From NCBI GenBank assembly GCA_013288805.1, contig JABDBE010000003.1, positions 1 through 64,000 on the forward strand: a DNA stretch of 64,000 nucleotides. The letters run 5' to 3'. Below the pieces are notes generated by a model. That model worked only from the letters and a program-made list of their open reading frames with translations. It did no database searches and had not been told where the DNA came from. Origin of the DNA: Acidobacteriota bacterium (lineage in GTDB: Bacteria; Acidobacteriota; Terriglobia; Terriglobales; Acidobacteriaceae). Positions 55,101-62,973 of this stretch are shown here, piece by piece (within the stretch, counting starts at the first letter, position 1; each line of letters begins with the position of its first letter). The position numbers and the translations under genes are program-made.

Positions 55101-55828
55101 TCACGGCGAATTTGCGCAAGAGATTCTTGCGGCACTATCAATTCCTGGCGTCTTATACCTGGTCGCATTCGATTGACGACTCGACCGATTTGCAGTCGCC
55201 GCTGGCGCCGCAGGATAGCTACTACCCTAATCTGGAGCGGTCGAACTCTTTGTTTGACCAGCGGCATCGATTTGTTTTCAGCGGCGTGTACGAGAGTGGG
55301 AAGCTTAGCGGGGATAGCTTCGCCGATCGATTCTTCAGCAACTGGACGGTCGCGCCGATCCTTGAAGTCGGCTCTGGGCGGCCTTTTAACATCCTGACCG
55401 GAACCAGCGACAATCTGCAGTTTGACCCCAGCGGCAGCCGTCCGAATGTGGTCGCGGCGGGAACTCCGACGAACGCGTGCGGTTATCCTACGGTTGCTTC
55501 CAAGTATTCGCCCAGCGGTTTTCTTCAAGAAGTATGTTTTGCCGACCTCACGCCGGCGCAACTGGCTTCTCCGAATGCGCTACTCCTGCTGGATGGTACT
55601 TTGGGCCGCAATGCTGGATTCCAGCCGTGGACTGTGTTCAACGATTTGCGGATCGCGCGGCGGATTTATTTTGGCGAACGGGTGAATCTCGACCTCATTG
55701 TGGATATGTTCAATCTCGCGAACAAGAACAACGTGGCCGCCGTCAACGAGCTATATACCAATGCGGGGCAGCCGACGGCGGCTTACGATCCCAGGCAGTT
55801 TCAGTTCGCCATGAAAGTGAATTGGTGA
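52130..55828 (+). CDS. Oar-like TonB-dependent receptor with carboxypeptidase-regulatory domain
   Basis: A 1232-residue outer-membrane receptor. The signal peptide ([19 protein letters not shown]) is followed by a carboxypeptidase-regulatory domain (about 25-110: [28 protein letters not shown]) and a plug with [22 protein letters not shown] and [34 protein letters not shown], a highly typical Oar block. The rest is a large barrel with long extracellular loops, ending in Trp (FQFAMKVNW). It shares domain order with the divergent gene but is longer and clearly not a recent copy. Energy would come from TonB. The ligand is unknown. Confidence 0.93.
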   Translation: [1232 protein letters not shown]

Positions 55829-55833
55829 AAGGA

Positions 55834-55961
55834 GCATTCAGCCGTCAGCATTCAGCACTCAGCCTTGTGGGCCGACTGCGTCCGCCGGGGGCGCGGATTA
55901 AGGTAGCTGGAACAGGTTTCTTGGTTTGACTGATTGCTGAGTGCTGACGGCTGATAGCTAA
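55834..55961. repeat. heptad foldback element 9
   Basis: Four units (55834-55861, type GCATTCA) and, after about 65 bp, five units (55927-55961, type NNGCTGA) that are the reverse complement. It follows the Oar-like gene and may act as a bidirectional mRNA end. Confidence 0.8.
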
Positions 55962-56013
55962 CCCCTCTGCTACACTTTCTCCATCCTTCGCGATTGCCGG
56001 GAGCTTTTCCTGA

Positions 56014-56673
56014 ATGTCACAACCCTCTGCTTCAAGCGCGCGGACGCGCCTTGTCCGCGAAGCTGATCGTGCGGTTTACGATCGGGGCGCTGCTTACAAA
56101 ATTCTCGATGAAGGTTTCATTTGCCACGTGGGATTCGTGGTGGATGGGCAACCCTTTGTGATTCCGACCGGGTACGGCCGCGTGGGCGACAATTTATATA
56201 TCCACGGATCGGCAGCGAGCCGGATGCTGCGTCGCGTCAATGAGGGTATCGCAGTTTGCGTCACGGTTACGCTGCTGGATGGACTGGTGCTGGCGCGATC
56301 GATTTTCAATCACTCGATGAATTACCGGTCCGTCGTGATTCTGGGAGCTGCTCGGGCGGTAACAGATCCTAAAGAAAAGCTGGAGGCTCTGCGGCTCTTG
56401 TCGGAGCACATTCTGCCGGGTCGCTGGGTGGAGTCTCGCCAGCCCAATGAAAAAGAGCTGAAGGCTACTTCGGTACTGCGCCTGCCGATCGAGGAGTTCT
56501 CTGCGAAGGTGCGACAAGGGCCGGTTGTGGATGATGAAGAGGATTACGCGTTTTCAACTTGGGCAGGAGTTATTCCGCTGGAGATGGTGGCGGGGCAGCC
56601 GATTGATGATGAGCGACTCATGCCGGGTGTAAGAGTGCCGGAATACGCGCGGGGGTATACTCGCAAGCGCTGA
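56014..56673 (+). CDS. pyridoxamine 5'-phosphate oxidase family protein (NimA-like)
   Basis: A 219-residue flavin-binding split-barrel protein. After a polar N-terminus come ILDEGFICHVGFVVDGQPFVIPTGYGRVGDNLYIHGSAASRMLRRV and the SIFNHSMNYRSVVILGAARAV strand pair, the pattern of the NimA/5-nitroimidazole-reductase-like group. FMN or heme binding and reductase activity are possible but not shown. A likely promoter (TACACT near 55970) lies between it and heptad element 9. The beta-carbonic-anhydrase-like gene follows 26 nt after on the same strand. Confidence 0.82.
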   Translation: MSQPSASSARTRLVREADRAVYDRGAAYKILDEGFICHVGFVVDGQPFVIPTGYGRVGDNLYIHGSAASRMLRRVNEGIAVCVTVTLLDGLVLARSIFNHSMNYRSVVILGAARAVTDPKEKLEALRLLSEHILPGRWVESRQPNEKELKATSVLRLPIEEFSAKVRQGPVVDDEEDYAFSTWAGVIPLEMVAGQPIDDERLMPGVRVPEYARGYTRKR

Positions 56674-56683
56674 CAGTCACGGT

Positions 56684-56689
56684 TACAAT
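56684..56689 (+). promoter_or_regulatory. -10 hexamer of the carbonic-anhydrase-like gene
   Basis: TACAAT lies 10 nt before the ATG at 56700, with no Shine-Dalgarno between. Confidence 0.4.
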
Positions 56690-56699
56690 CAAAATAGAA

Positions 56700-57194
56700 A
56701 TGCGAAAGGTCTTCCATTTCGACTCGCCGTCCGGCCCGTATGTGGCCGATGCGGCCGTTCTTTGCTGCTTTGATCACCGCATCAGTACGGCGGTGCGAAA
56801 GTTTCTGAAGAAGCAAGGCATCGAGCGTGCCGACATGATTATCGTTGCCGGAGGAGCTAAGACTCTAGCTTCGCCTCGCAACGACTTCGAACAGGACTTC
56901 ATCCTTGAACAGGTGAGGATGTCGATTCGCCTGCATCAGACCAAACGTGTTCTGGTGATGAGCCACTCCGATTGCGCCACCTATGGTGGGTTGGCGCATT
57001 TCAACGGAGACCGGGACGCGGAGGCCGAACATCATCGCGTCGAACTTCTCCGAGCCAGAGACCTTCTTACTGCAAGTTTCGAACACATTGCGGTCGAGCC
57101 TTATTTCGTGAAGTCCGATGGAGTATGGCTAGTGAACGAGGCCGATCACGGGCAATCACATTCGGTTACGGATGCTGGTCGCAAACTGGCGTAG
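56700..57194 (+). CDS. small beta-carbonic-anhydrase-like protein
   Basis: A 164-residue soluble protein. The zinc-site pattern of beta-carbonic anhydrase is present in a shortened fold: CFDHR near residue 24 (C-x-D-x-R), then HSDC near residue 89 (H-x2-C), on a background of Rossmann-like strands (RADMIIVAGGAKTL, TKRVLVMSHSDC). True enzymes have about 200-220 residues; the helices that complete dimerisation look reduced here. Hydration of carbon dioxide is possible but not assured. It follows the PNPOx-like gene and has its own -10 hexamer. Confidence 0.65.
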   Translation: MRKVFHFDSPSGPYVADAAVLCCFDHRISTAVRKFLKKQGIERADMIIVAGGAKTLASPRNDFEQDFILEQVRMSIRLHQTKRVLVMSHSDCATYGGLAHFNGDRDAEAEHHRVELLRARDLLTASFEHIAVEPYFVKSDGVWLVNEADHGQSHSVTDAGRKLA

Positions 57195-57278
57195 CTGGCG
57201 GTTTGCATTTCTCGCATCTTCGCCGCATCGGATACGATGGAAATGCCTTGCACCTTTATCGTCGTGCCATCATCTGCG

Positions 57279-57306
57279 GTCCTTCGACTCCGCTCAGGAT
57301 GACACG
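57279..57306 (-). repeat. dispersed GTCATCCTGAGC...GAAGGA repeat
   Basis: Read on the minus strand, GTGTCATCCTGAGCGGAG is followed by TCGAAGGACC. It resembles the related repeats at 28605 and 44553, but of the CCTGAGC subtype seen widely in bacterial genomes. Confidence 0.55.
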
Positions 57307-57315
57307 GTTTTCGTG

Positions 57316-58284
57316 CTACGGAATCAGCAACAACTTTCCTGTCGTTTTGCGCCCCAGTAGATCCCGATGTGCGACGGCCGCATCGGCCAAGGGATAAATG
57401 TGCTCGATCCGCAGCTTGAGCTTGCCTTCAGCAATCATCTTAAAGAGGGCGCTTGATCGCGCCTGCAACTCTTCTGTCGTAGCGGTATAGCTCACCAGGG
57501 TTGGCCGCGTGACGTAGAGCGAACCCTTCTGCGAAAGCTGAATCAGATCGAAGGGCGGGACGGCTCCGCTGGATCCTCCGAACAATACCATCATTCCGCG
57601 CGGCCGCAGTACGTTCAGGCCTTTTTCAAATGTCGTCTTGCCCACGCTGTCGTAAACGACGTCTACACCGTGGCCACCGGTAAGACGTTTGGTCTCAGCC
57701 TCGAAGTCCGTCTGCGTGTAGAGAATCACTTCGTCGGCGCCCGCCTGCCGCGCCAGCTTGGCCTTTTCCTCGGTTGAAACCGTGGCGATAATCCGGGCTC
57801 CGATGTTGTGCGCCAACTGCACCAGCAGCAGTCCGACGCCGCCCGCGGCCGCATGCACTAAAGCGGTTTGTCCGCGCTTTAGGGGAAAAGTGTCGTACGC
57901 CAAATAATGCGCCGTCATACCTTGCAGCATGGTGGCAGCTGCTTGCTGATCGCTTACGGCTTGCGGAATTTGCACCAGCCGTTCAGCGGGGACGGCGGCG
58001 TACTCCGCGTAAGAACCCAGGATGCTGCTCCAGGCCACGCGGTCTCCCGCTTTCAACGATTTCACATCTGAACCGACCGCTGTGATTGTTCCTGCGCCCT
58101 CCTGCCCGAGCACGAACGGCAGCGGGACTTTGTATCTGCCCTCGCATTGATAAATATCAATAAAGTTCACACCCGAAGCCGCGACTTTCACCACCGCTTC
58201 GTTGGGTTTGGGCTGCGGGACGGGCAAATCCACAAGCTGCAGAACGTCCGGCCCCCCGCATTGCTTGACTTGGATGGCTTTCAT
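57316..58284 (-). CDS. quinone oxidoreductase (zeta-crystallin type)
   Basis: A 322-residue NADPH-dependent medium-chain reductase. It begins MKAIQVKQCGGPDVLQLVDLPVPQP, then the GroES-like domain ends near KAGDRVAWSS. The Rossmann domain carries QTALVHAAAGGVGLLLVQLAHNIGARIIATVSTEEKAKLARQAGAD and HGVDVVYDSVGKTTFEKGLNVLRPRGMMVLFGGSSG. The catalytic-zinc ligands are absent, as in the QOR group. It reduces quinones or similar carbonyls. The ATG at 58284 is preferred over 58407 because it matches the family N-terminus exactly. Confidence 0.9.
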   Translation of the reverse strand: MKAIQVKQCGGPDVLQLVDLPVPQPKPNEAVVKVAASGVNFIDIYQCEGRYKVPLPFVLGQEGAGTITAVGSDVKSLKAGDRVAWSSILGSYAEYAAVPAERLVQIPQAVSDQQAAATMLQGMTAHYLAYDTFPLKRGQTALVHAAAGGVGLLLVQLAHNIGARIIATVSTEEKAKLARQAGADEVILYTQTDFEAETKRLTGGHGVDVVYDSVGKTTFEKGLNVLRPRGMMVLFGGSSGAVPPFDLIQLSQKGSLYVTRPTLVSYTATTEELQARSSALFKMIAEGKLKLRIEHIYPLADAAVAHRDLLGRKTTGKLLLIP

Positions 58285-58569
58285 GTTTGAGTTCGATTCG
58301 TATCGTGCCGGAGGAGATTCATCAGACCAGCCGAAGCTTCCGCAGTCATAGCTGAATTTTCCAGGCACTCTGTGTTCCCCTAAGAAGCCGTCCCATAAAA
58401 CGACCATCCCGTCACACAGTGGTTGCAGCGGCTGGGGTCGCTGAAGTAATATTCCCGCCGGTTCCTAAAGTAACCCAGACCAACTCGCTTGCGGATTGAC
58501 CCATCAAATCATGGGTAGTAGCATGAAGTGCGTTACGCTAGGGTTGATCGTTGTAAGTTGTAGATAAAC

Positions 58570-60486
58570 ATGAGGATTTTTAAAATCTATGTTCTGATCG
58601 CGCCGGTGTTTGCCCTGGTTTTGGGCAGCCTGGCGTGTCAGACGGCGCAGCGACAGGCAACGCTCTTGCCTCCTGGGACTGCCACCGCGCCAGCTTTGAG
58701 CGCAGCTCCTGCGCCAGCTCCTCAAGCCGTTCCAGATACTCAAACCACTCCCGCTGTACAGACTCAGCTTGAGGTTAAGCCTGATCCCGTCGCTCAATTG
58801 ATTGCGCAGGTTGAAAACGAATACCAGCTCGGGCAGGACAACTATAAAGCTGGGCACCTCGAAGCTGCCAAAGAGAATTTCGATCGCGCCTTCAACCTTT
58901 TGTTCGGGAGTTCGTTGGACTTGCGCTCTGACGAGCGCTTGGAGCAGGAATTTGACCGCGTCCTGGATGGCATAAACGGCTTCGAGCTGCAAGCCCTGCA
59001 AGAAGGCGACGGGTTTACCGAGCAGAAGTCGGAGCCAGCGCCGATCGACGAAGCCAACGAGGTCACGTTCCCGGTTGACCCGAATCTCAAAGCAAAGGCC
59101 GAGGCTGAGGTCAAAGCTACCCATTCGGATCTGCCTCTGATGATGACGGACCCTGTAGCCGGCTACATCAGTTACTTTTCCACGCGTGGGCGCGGAACAC
59201 TGGAGCGAGCCCTTGCCCGGAGCGGGCAGTATGACGAAATGATTCGCAGGGTTCTGAAGGAAGAAGGTGTTCCTCAGGACTTGATCTATCTGGCCCAGGC
59301 CGAATCGGGATTCCATCCACTGGCTCTTTCTCGCGCCGGCGCTCGGGGGATGTGGCAATTCATGGCCAGCCGTGCGACCGGATACGGCCTGGAACGCGAC
59401 TGGTGGGTCGACGACCGTCAGGATCCCGAAAAATCTACGCGAGCGGCGGCGCGTCATTTAAGAGATCTGTACAACGAGTTCGGCGACTGGTATTTAGCCA
59501 TGGCCGCCTACAACTCGGGACCAGGCACGGTGCAGAACGCGGTCAAGCGCACTGGATACGCGGACTACTGGCAGCTCTACAAGCGCAATGTGTTGCCCAA
59601 GGAAACCCGAAACTACGTACCCATCATTCTAGCCGTAACTATTATGGCCAAGAATCCGGCGCAGTACGGGCTGGACAAGGTGGTCACGGAGAAGCCGGTG
59701 CCGTACGATGCGGTCAAGATCGACTATCCCGTGGATCTCCGCTTAGTTGCGGAGTGTGTCGACGTATCCGCAAGCACGCTGCAGGATCTCAATCCAAGCT
59801 TGTTGCGCTTGACCACGCCAAAGGACCGCGAGTTTGAATTGCATCTGCCGGCTGGGACGAAGGATCGCTACCTCACGGCGATTGCCGCTATTCCACCGGA
59901 CATGCGAGTGTGGTGGCGCTATCACAAGGTTGCAGCGGGAGACACGTTGTCCTCGGTCGCTCGCGCTTTTCATACCAGCCCGCGGGCTATCGTTCAGGCG
60001 AACAACCTTGACGGTGATGAGAGTCTTCAGGCTGAAAGCGAACTTATTATTCCAGTTGCTCCGGGCAAACATTCCGCCGACGAGATGGCCAGCTATTCGC
60101 ACCGCGCTACCGCGTACAAGGTTCGCAAGGGGGACACGGTCGAAACCGTGGCCGACAATTTCGGCGTTCCGCCGGCAATGGTTCGCCGGTGGAATCATCT
60201 CAAGAGTGACAGCCTGCGGGGACGGCGCGTTTTGTATGTGCATCTGCCGATCGCACCTGACGCCACGGAGAGCCATCGCGCCGCTGCTCCTAAGTCGAAA
60301 TCCAAGAATAGGTTACAGGCGAACGCTTCAAACAAGGTCGTGCATCATAAAGTGCAACCGGGCGAAACCCTCTCTTCGATCGCCAAGTCTCACAACGTCA
60401 GCGTCGACGACTTGAAGGAAAACAACGGGAACCTGGCCAACCTGAGGCCGGGTATGGTTCTGGTTATCGGCACTCCCAGCAGATAG
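58570..60486 (+). CDS. MltD-like membrane-bound lytic transglycosylase with LysM repeats
   Basis: A 638-residue outer-membrane lipoprotein. The lipobox LGSLAC (Cys about 23) is followed by a Pro/Thr/Ala linker and a helical region. The SLT domain lies at about 195-340: AQAESGFHPLALSRAGARGMWQFMASRA with the catalytic Glu, then AARHLRDLYNEFGDWYLAMAAYNSGPG. Three LysM modules follow (about 445-495, 513-560, 590-635; each G-D/E-T-x-x-x-x-A type). They bind peptidoglycan. It cleaves glycan strands to 1,6-anhydro products during wall turnover. No adjacent partner gene is recognised. It is divergent from the quinone oxidoreductase. Confidence 0.92.
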   Translation: MRIFKIYVLIAPVFALVLGSLACQTAQRQATLLPPGTATAPALSAAPAPAPQAVPDTQTTPAVQTQLEVKPDPVAQLIAQVENEYQLGQDNYKAGHLEAAKENFDRAFNLLFGSSLDLRSDERLEQEFDRVLDGINGFELQALQEGDGFTEQKSEPAPIDEANEVTFPVDPNLKAKAEAEVKATHSDLPLMMTDPVAGYISYFSTRGRGTLERALARSGQYDEMIRRVLKEEGVPQDLIYLAQAESGFHPLALSRAGARGMWQFMASRATGYGLERDWWVDDRQDPEKSTRAAARHLRDLYNEFGDWYLAMAAYNSGPGTVQNAVKRTGYADYWQLYKRNVLPKETRNYVPIILAVTIMAKNPAQYGLDKVVTEKPVPYDAVKIDYPVDLRLVAECVDVSASTLQDLNPSLLRLTTPKDREFELHLPAGTKDRYLTAIAAIPPDMRVWWRYHKVAAGDTLSSVARAFHTSPRAIVQANNLDGDESLQAESELIIPVAPGKHSADEMASYSHRATAYKVRKGDTVETVADNFGVPPAMVRRWNHLKSDSLRGRRVLYVHLPIAPDATESHRAAAPKSKSKNRLQANASNKVVHHKVQPGETLSSIAKSHNVSVDDLKENNGNLANLRPGMVLVIGTPSR

Positions 60487-60661
60487 TTCCGTTGCATCCA
60501 ATCTCTGGCAGCATTCCGCTTTCGAATCTCAACTCGCAATGCACGTTTTTTTTGCACGGCGGGTAGACAACTGGAAACAGGAATTCAACTTCGGTGTAAT
60601 ATGCATGGGGCAGGTGGGAAGCAGATAGTTTTCGTCACTGCATTGCGAAAAACTACTGTGC

Positions 60662-60667
60662 TATAAT
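60662..60667 (+). promoter_or_regulatory. -10 box of the histone-like gene
   Basis: TATAAT lies about 85 nt before the ATG, giving a leader of some 80 nt. A second candidate (TTGACG at 60713) is nearer but has a poor -10. Confidence 0.4.
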
Positions 60668-60752
60668 CGCGGCCCATTCAGTCTGGTAACAACTTTCGGT
60701 GTCTTTTTAATTCTTGACGCATGTAGTGCGAGCAGAAAATTCAGGAGGAGAA

Positions 60753-61157
60753 ATGAACGTTCACGAAACCCTCTATTTACGAGACGACGAAATGGATGAG
60801 TTTGGCGACAGCGGCGCCTATGGCGAGTCGCTGGAAGAAGATTACGAAGAAGAAGAGGAAGAAGAGGAAGCAGAACTGCCGGGTGTAAGCGATTCAGAAG
60901 TGGGAGCGGAAATGCCTATGCCGACGCCGGCAGTGCCTGTCGGAGGAGGCGGTGGAGGCGCGTCGAAACCTCCCGCAAAAAAGGCTGCCCCTAAAAAAGC
61001 AGCGCCGAAGAAAAAGGCGGCGAAGAAGAAAGCCCCCAAGAAGGCCGCCAAGAAGAAAGCAGCCAAGAAAAAGCCCGCCCGCAAGGCCGCCAAGAAAAAA
61101 CCGGCAAAGAAGGCAAAGAAAAAGGCCAGCAAGAAGTCAGCGCGTCGCCGTCGCTGA
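60753..61157 (+). CDS. acidic/H1-like basic protein
   Basis: A 134-residue protein of extreme composition. Residues about 1-60 are acidic, with a run of Glu and Asp (ESLEEDYEEEEEEEEAELPG). After a Gly-rich hinge the C-terminal half is almost entirely Lys, Ala, Pro and Arg in PAKKAAPKK-like repeats ending in RRRR, as in eukaryotic H1 tails and bacterial HctB/AlgP-type proteins. It may bind DNA or RNA with a self-shielding acidic arm; the function is not known. The ATG at 60753 has a strong AGGAGGAG Shine-Dalgarno. A terminator follows. Confidence 0.75.
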   Translation: MNVHETLYLRDDEMDEFGDSGAYGESLEEDYEEEEEEEEAELPGVSDSEVGAEMPMPTPAVPVGGGGGGASKPPAKKAAPKKAAPKKKAAKKKAPKKAAKKKAAKKKPARKAAKKKPAKKAKKKASKKSARRRR

Positions 61158-61188
61158 AAACGAAGTAAGAGAACTCTGACTTAACATT

Positions 61189-61222
61189 AAGCCGCTGCTT
61201 GAAGCTGCGGCTTGTTTTATTT
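61189..61222 (+). terminator. intrinsic terminator after the H1-like gene
   Basis: An AAGCCGC stem and GCGGCTT enclose an 11-nt loop and are followed by GTTTTATTT. Confidence 0.8.
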
Positions 61223-61300
61223 GAGTAAACGGTTGATCAGAACCACGGTCGAAATTTCACTCCGTCGGGTTCGGCGTCGCTTGCCATGAAGTTCCACGCG

Positions 61301-61564
61301 CTATTTCTTTCGCTGCACCGCCTCCAGACATCTCCCATAGAGTTCGAGCAGATGATTGGCATAGTCCTCCGGCTTTGACGCTGCTCCTGAGCCCTGGAAG
61401 CCGACACCCGACGAACTGGTCCGGCCGTAGCCGGTGGTCATGGCGACAAATTTCATAAGGTCGAGGGCGATGTCTTCATTACGGCGTGAACCGGCGGTGC
61501 TGGTTGATACTTCGTCCATGAATTCCTCCGTGGGAACGCGAATGCTGGGTATTTCGTCGTCCAT
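61301..61564 (-). CDS. small hypothetical protein
   Basis: This 87-residue soluble protein is not recognised. The N-terminus is acidic (DDEIPSIRVPTEEFMDEVS), the middle is helical (NEDIALDLMKFVAMTTGYG) and a Gly/Ser-rich loop follows before a last helix (ASKPEDYANHLLELYGRCLEAVQRKK). It has no signal peptide or metal motif. It lies between the H1-like terminator and the dienelactone hydrolase gene. The balanced composition and helical pattern support coding. Confidence 0.6.
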   Translation of the reverse strand: MDDEIPSIRVPTEEFMDEVSTSTAGSRRNEDIALDLMKFVAMTTGYGRTSSSGVGFQGSGAASKPEDYANHLLELYGRCLEAVQRKK

Positions 61565-61711
61565 ACTGCGTTACATAAAAGCGGCAGAAAAAATGATAGC
61601 AGAACAGGAAGCAAGCCATGAACCACGAAGAACAAGAACATCTCTTTCCAAAGGCAACTTATGCCACGCATGATGTGTAAGCTGCGATCGTACGCACCGG
61701 GTGGTTGCTGA

Positions 61712-62452
61712 TTACTTTCCCAGCGTTTGAGCCAGGAAGTTGACGGTTCGCTTCCAGGCGTCTGCGGCATCGTCCGCGCGGTATCCAGCCTTGTTGTTGG
61801 GATTTTCGAAGGCGTGGCATGCATTCGGATAGATCACAATTTCGACTTTCTTGCCCAGTTGCTTCATTGCTTGCTCAAACTTCTTCACATCGTCGACCGT
61901 GATGCCGCGGTCTTGTCCGCCGAAAATTCCCAGGATCGAAGCATTGATTTTCTTGAGCGACGCGGGATCGCTTGCCAGGCGGCCGTAATTAATCACGTCC
62001 GCCGTCAGGGTTGGCTCCTGCAACGCTACATCGAATGAGTAACCGCCGCCCATGCACCAGCCGATGGATGCAATTCGATCTTTGTTTACATTAGGCTGCG
62101 ATTTCAGAAATTCGAAAGCCGCGTGCAAATCGCGCGCCGCCCGGTCATCAGGAACACCACGCATGATTTCGTGAGCCTCGTCGGGCGTGGTCGCGACTTT
62201 GCCGCGGTAGAGATCGATAGCCAACGCAACGTAACCCAGATCGGACAGCTTCGAAGCCTGCTCCTTGACCCAGTCGTTAAGTCCCCAATATTCGTGGATG
62301 ACCAGAATGCCCGGAAACGGTCCCGTCCCTTCAGGCGTGTAAATTATTGCTTGGACGGTGTCGTCACCACTCTTATAGGAAACGTTCTTAGGGGTAGCGG
62401 CAAAAGCACCGAGGGCAAGAAACAAACTGATGGTCAAAGAGAAGAATTTCAC
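61712..62452 (-). CDS. dienelactone hydrolase family protein
   Basis: A 246-residue exported alpha/beta hydrolase. The start is GTG with a GGAGG Shine-Dalgarno, which leads into a signal peptide (FFSLTISLFLALGAFA). The core shows GILVIHEYWGLNDWVKEQASKLSDLGYVALAIDLYRG, the nucleophile elbow IGWCMGGGYS (Cys nucleophile), ILGIFGGQDRGI (Asp) and NACHAFENP (His), a Cys-Asp-His triad. It hydrolyses lactones or esters in the periplasm; the natural substrate is unknown. It is the last gene of fabG-GNAT-hydrolase. The longer ORF start at 62761 overlaps the GNAT gene and is rejected. Confidence 0.88.
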   Translation of the reverse strand: MKFFSLTISLFLALGAFAATPKNVSYKSGDDTVQAIIYTPEGTGPFPGILVIHEYWGLNDWVKEQASKLSDLGYVALAIDLYRGKVATTPDEAHEIMRGVPDDRAARDLHAAFEFLKSQPNVNKDRIASIGWCMGGGYSFDVALQEPTLTADVINYGRLASDPASLKKINASILGIFGGQDRGITVDDVKKFEQAMKQLGKKVEIVIYPNACHAFENPNNKAGYRADDAADAWKRTVNFLAQTLGK

Positions 62453-62487
62453 GGCAAATCCTCCGCAACGGCAATGGCTCGTCAAAA

Positions 62488-62973
62488 CTACAATTGCAGT
62501 TCCATGTACATCGCCCCAGCGATCGGATTGGGGCGATACGGGGCGATCTCTCGAAAGCCCAGTTTTCGATACATTTCCACCGCATCTTTCATGATCGGCT
62601 CGATTGTATCGAGACGCATGCGCTGATAGCCAATCGTGCGGGCTTCGGCAATGATCTTTTCTGCCATGGCGCGGCCCAGTCTTTTTCCGCGAAATGACGG
62701 ACGCAAGTACAGCCGCTTCATCTCGCAGATGTCGGCATCCCATCTGTGGAGGGCGACGCATCCCGCCGACTGTCCTTCATACTCCGCCAGCAACAAACGG
62801 CCGTCGGGTGGGGCGTAATGACCGGGAAGTTCGGCAAGCTCTTGCTCAAAGTTCTGGAAGCAGAGGTTCACACCGAGCGATTGCTCGTACTCCTGGAAAA
62901 ACCCGCGTACCTGCGCGATCTGCGCAGAAGATTCCGCCTGCGCAAATACTAGCCCTGAAATTGGACTGGTCAC
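62488..62973 (-). CDS. GNAT family N-acetyltransferase
   Basis: A 161-residue acetyltransferase. YEGQSAGCVALHRWDADICEMKRLYLRPSFRGKRLGRAMAEKIIAEARTIGYQRMRLDTIEPIMKDAVEMYRKLGFREI shows motif A (FRGKRLGRAM) and the C-terminal strand of the fold. The first 40 residues form a helical front (AQIAQVRGFFQEYEQSLGVNLCFQNF). It resembles MarR-associated or amino-acid-type GNATs of unknown substrate. The GTG start overlaps the fabG TGA (GTGA), so translation is coupled. Confidence 0.86.
   Translation of the reverse strand: MTSPISGLVFAQAESSAQIAQVRGFFQEYEQSLGVNLCFQNFEQELAELPGHYAPPDGRLLLAEYEGQSAGCVALHRWDADICEMKRLYLRPSFRGKRLGRAMAEKIIAEARTIGYQRMRLDTIEPIMKDAVEMYRKLGFREIAPYRPNPIAGAMYMELQL

Noticed and set aside
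54545-55561. 338-aa ORF on the minus strand
   Set aside because: Antisense to the Oar-like receptor; very Arg-rich and without any domain feature.
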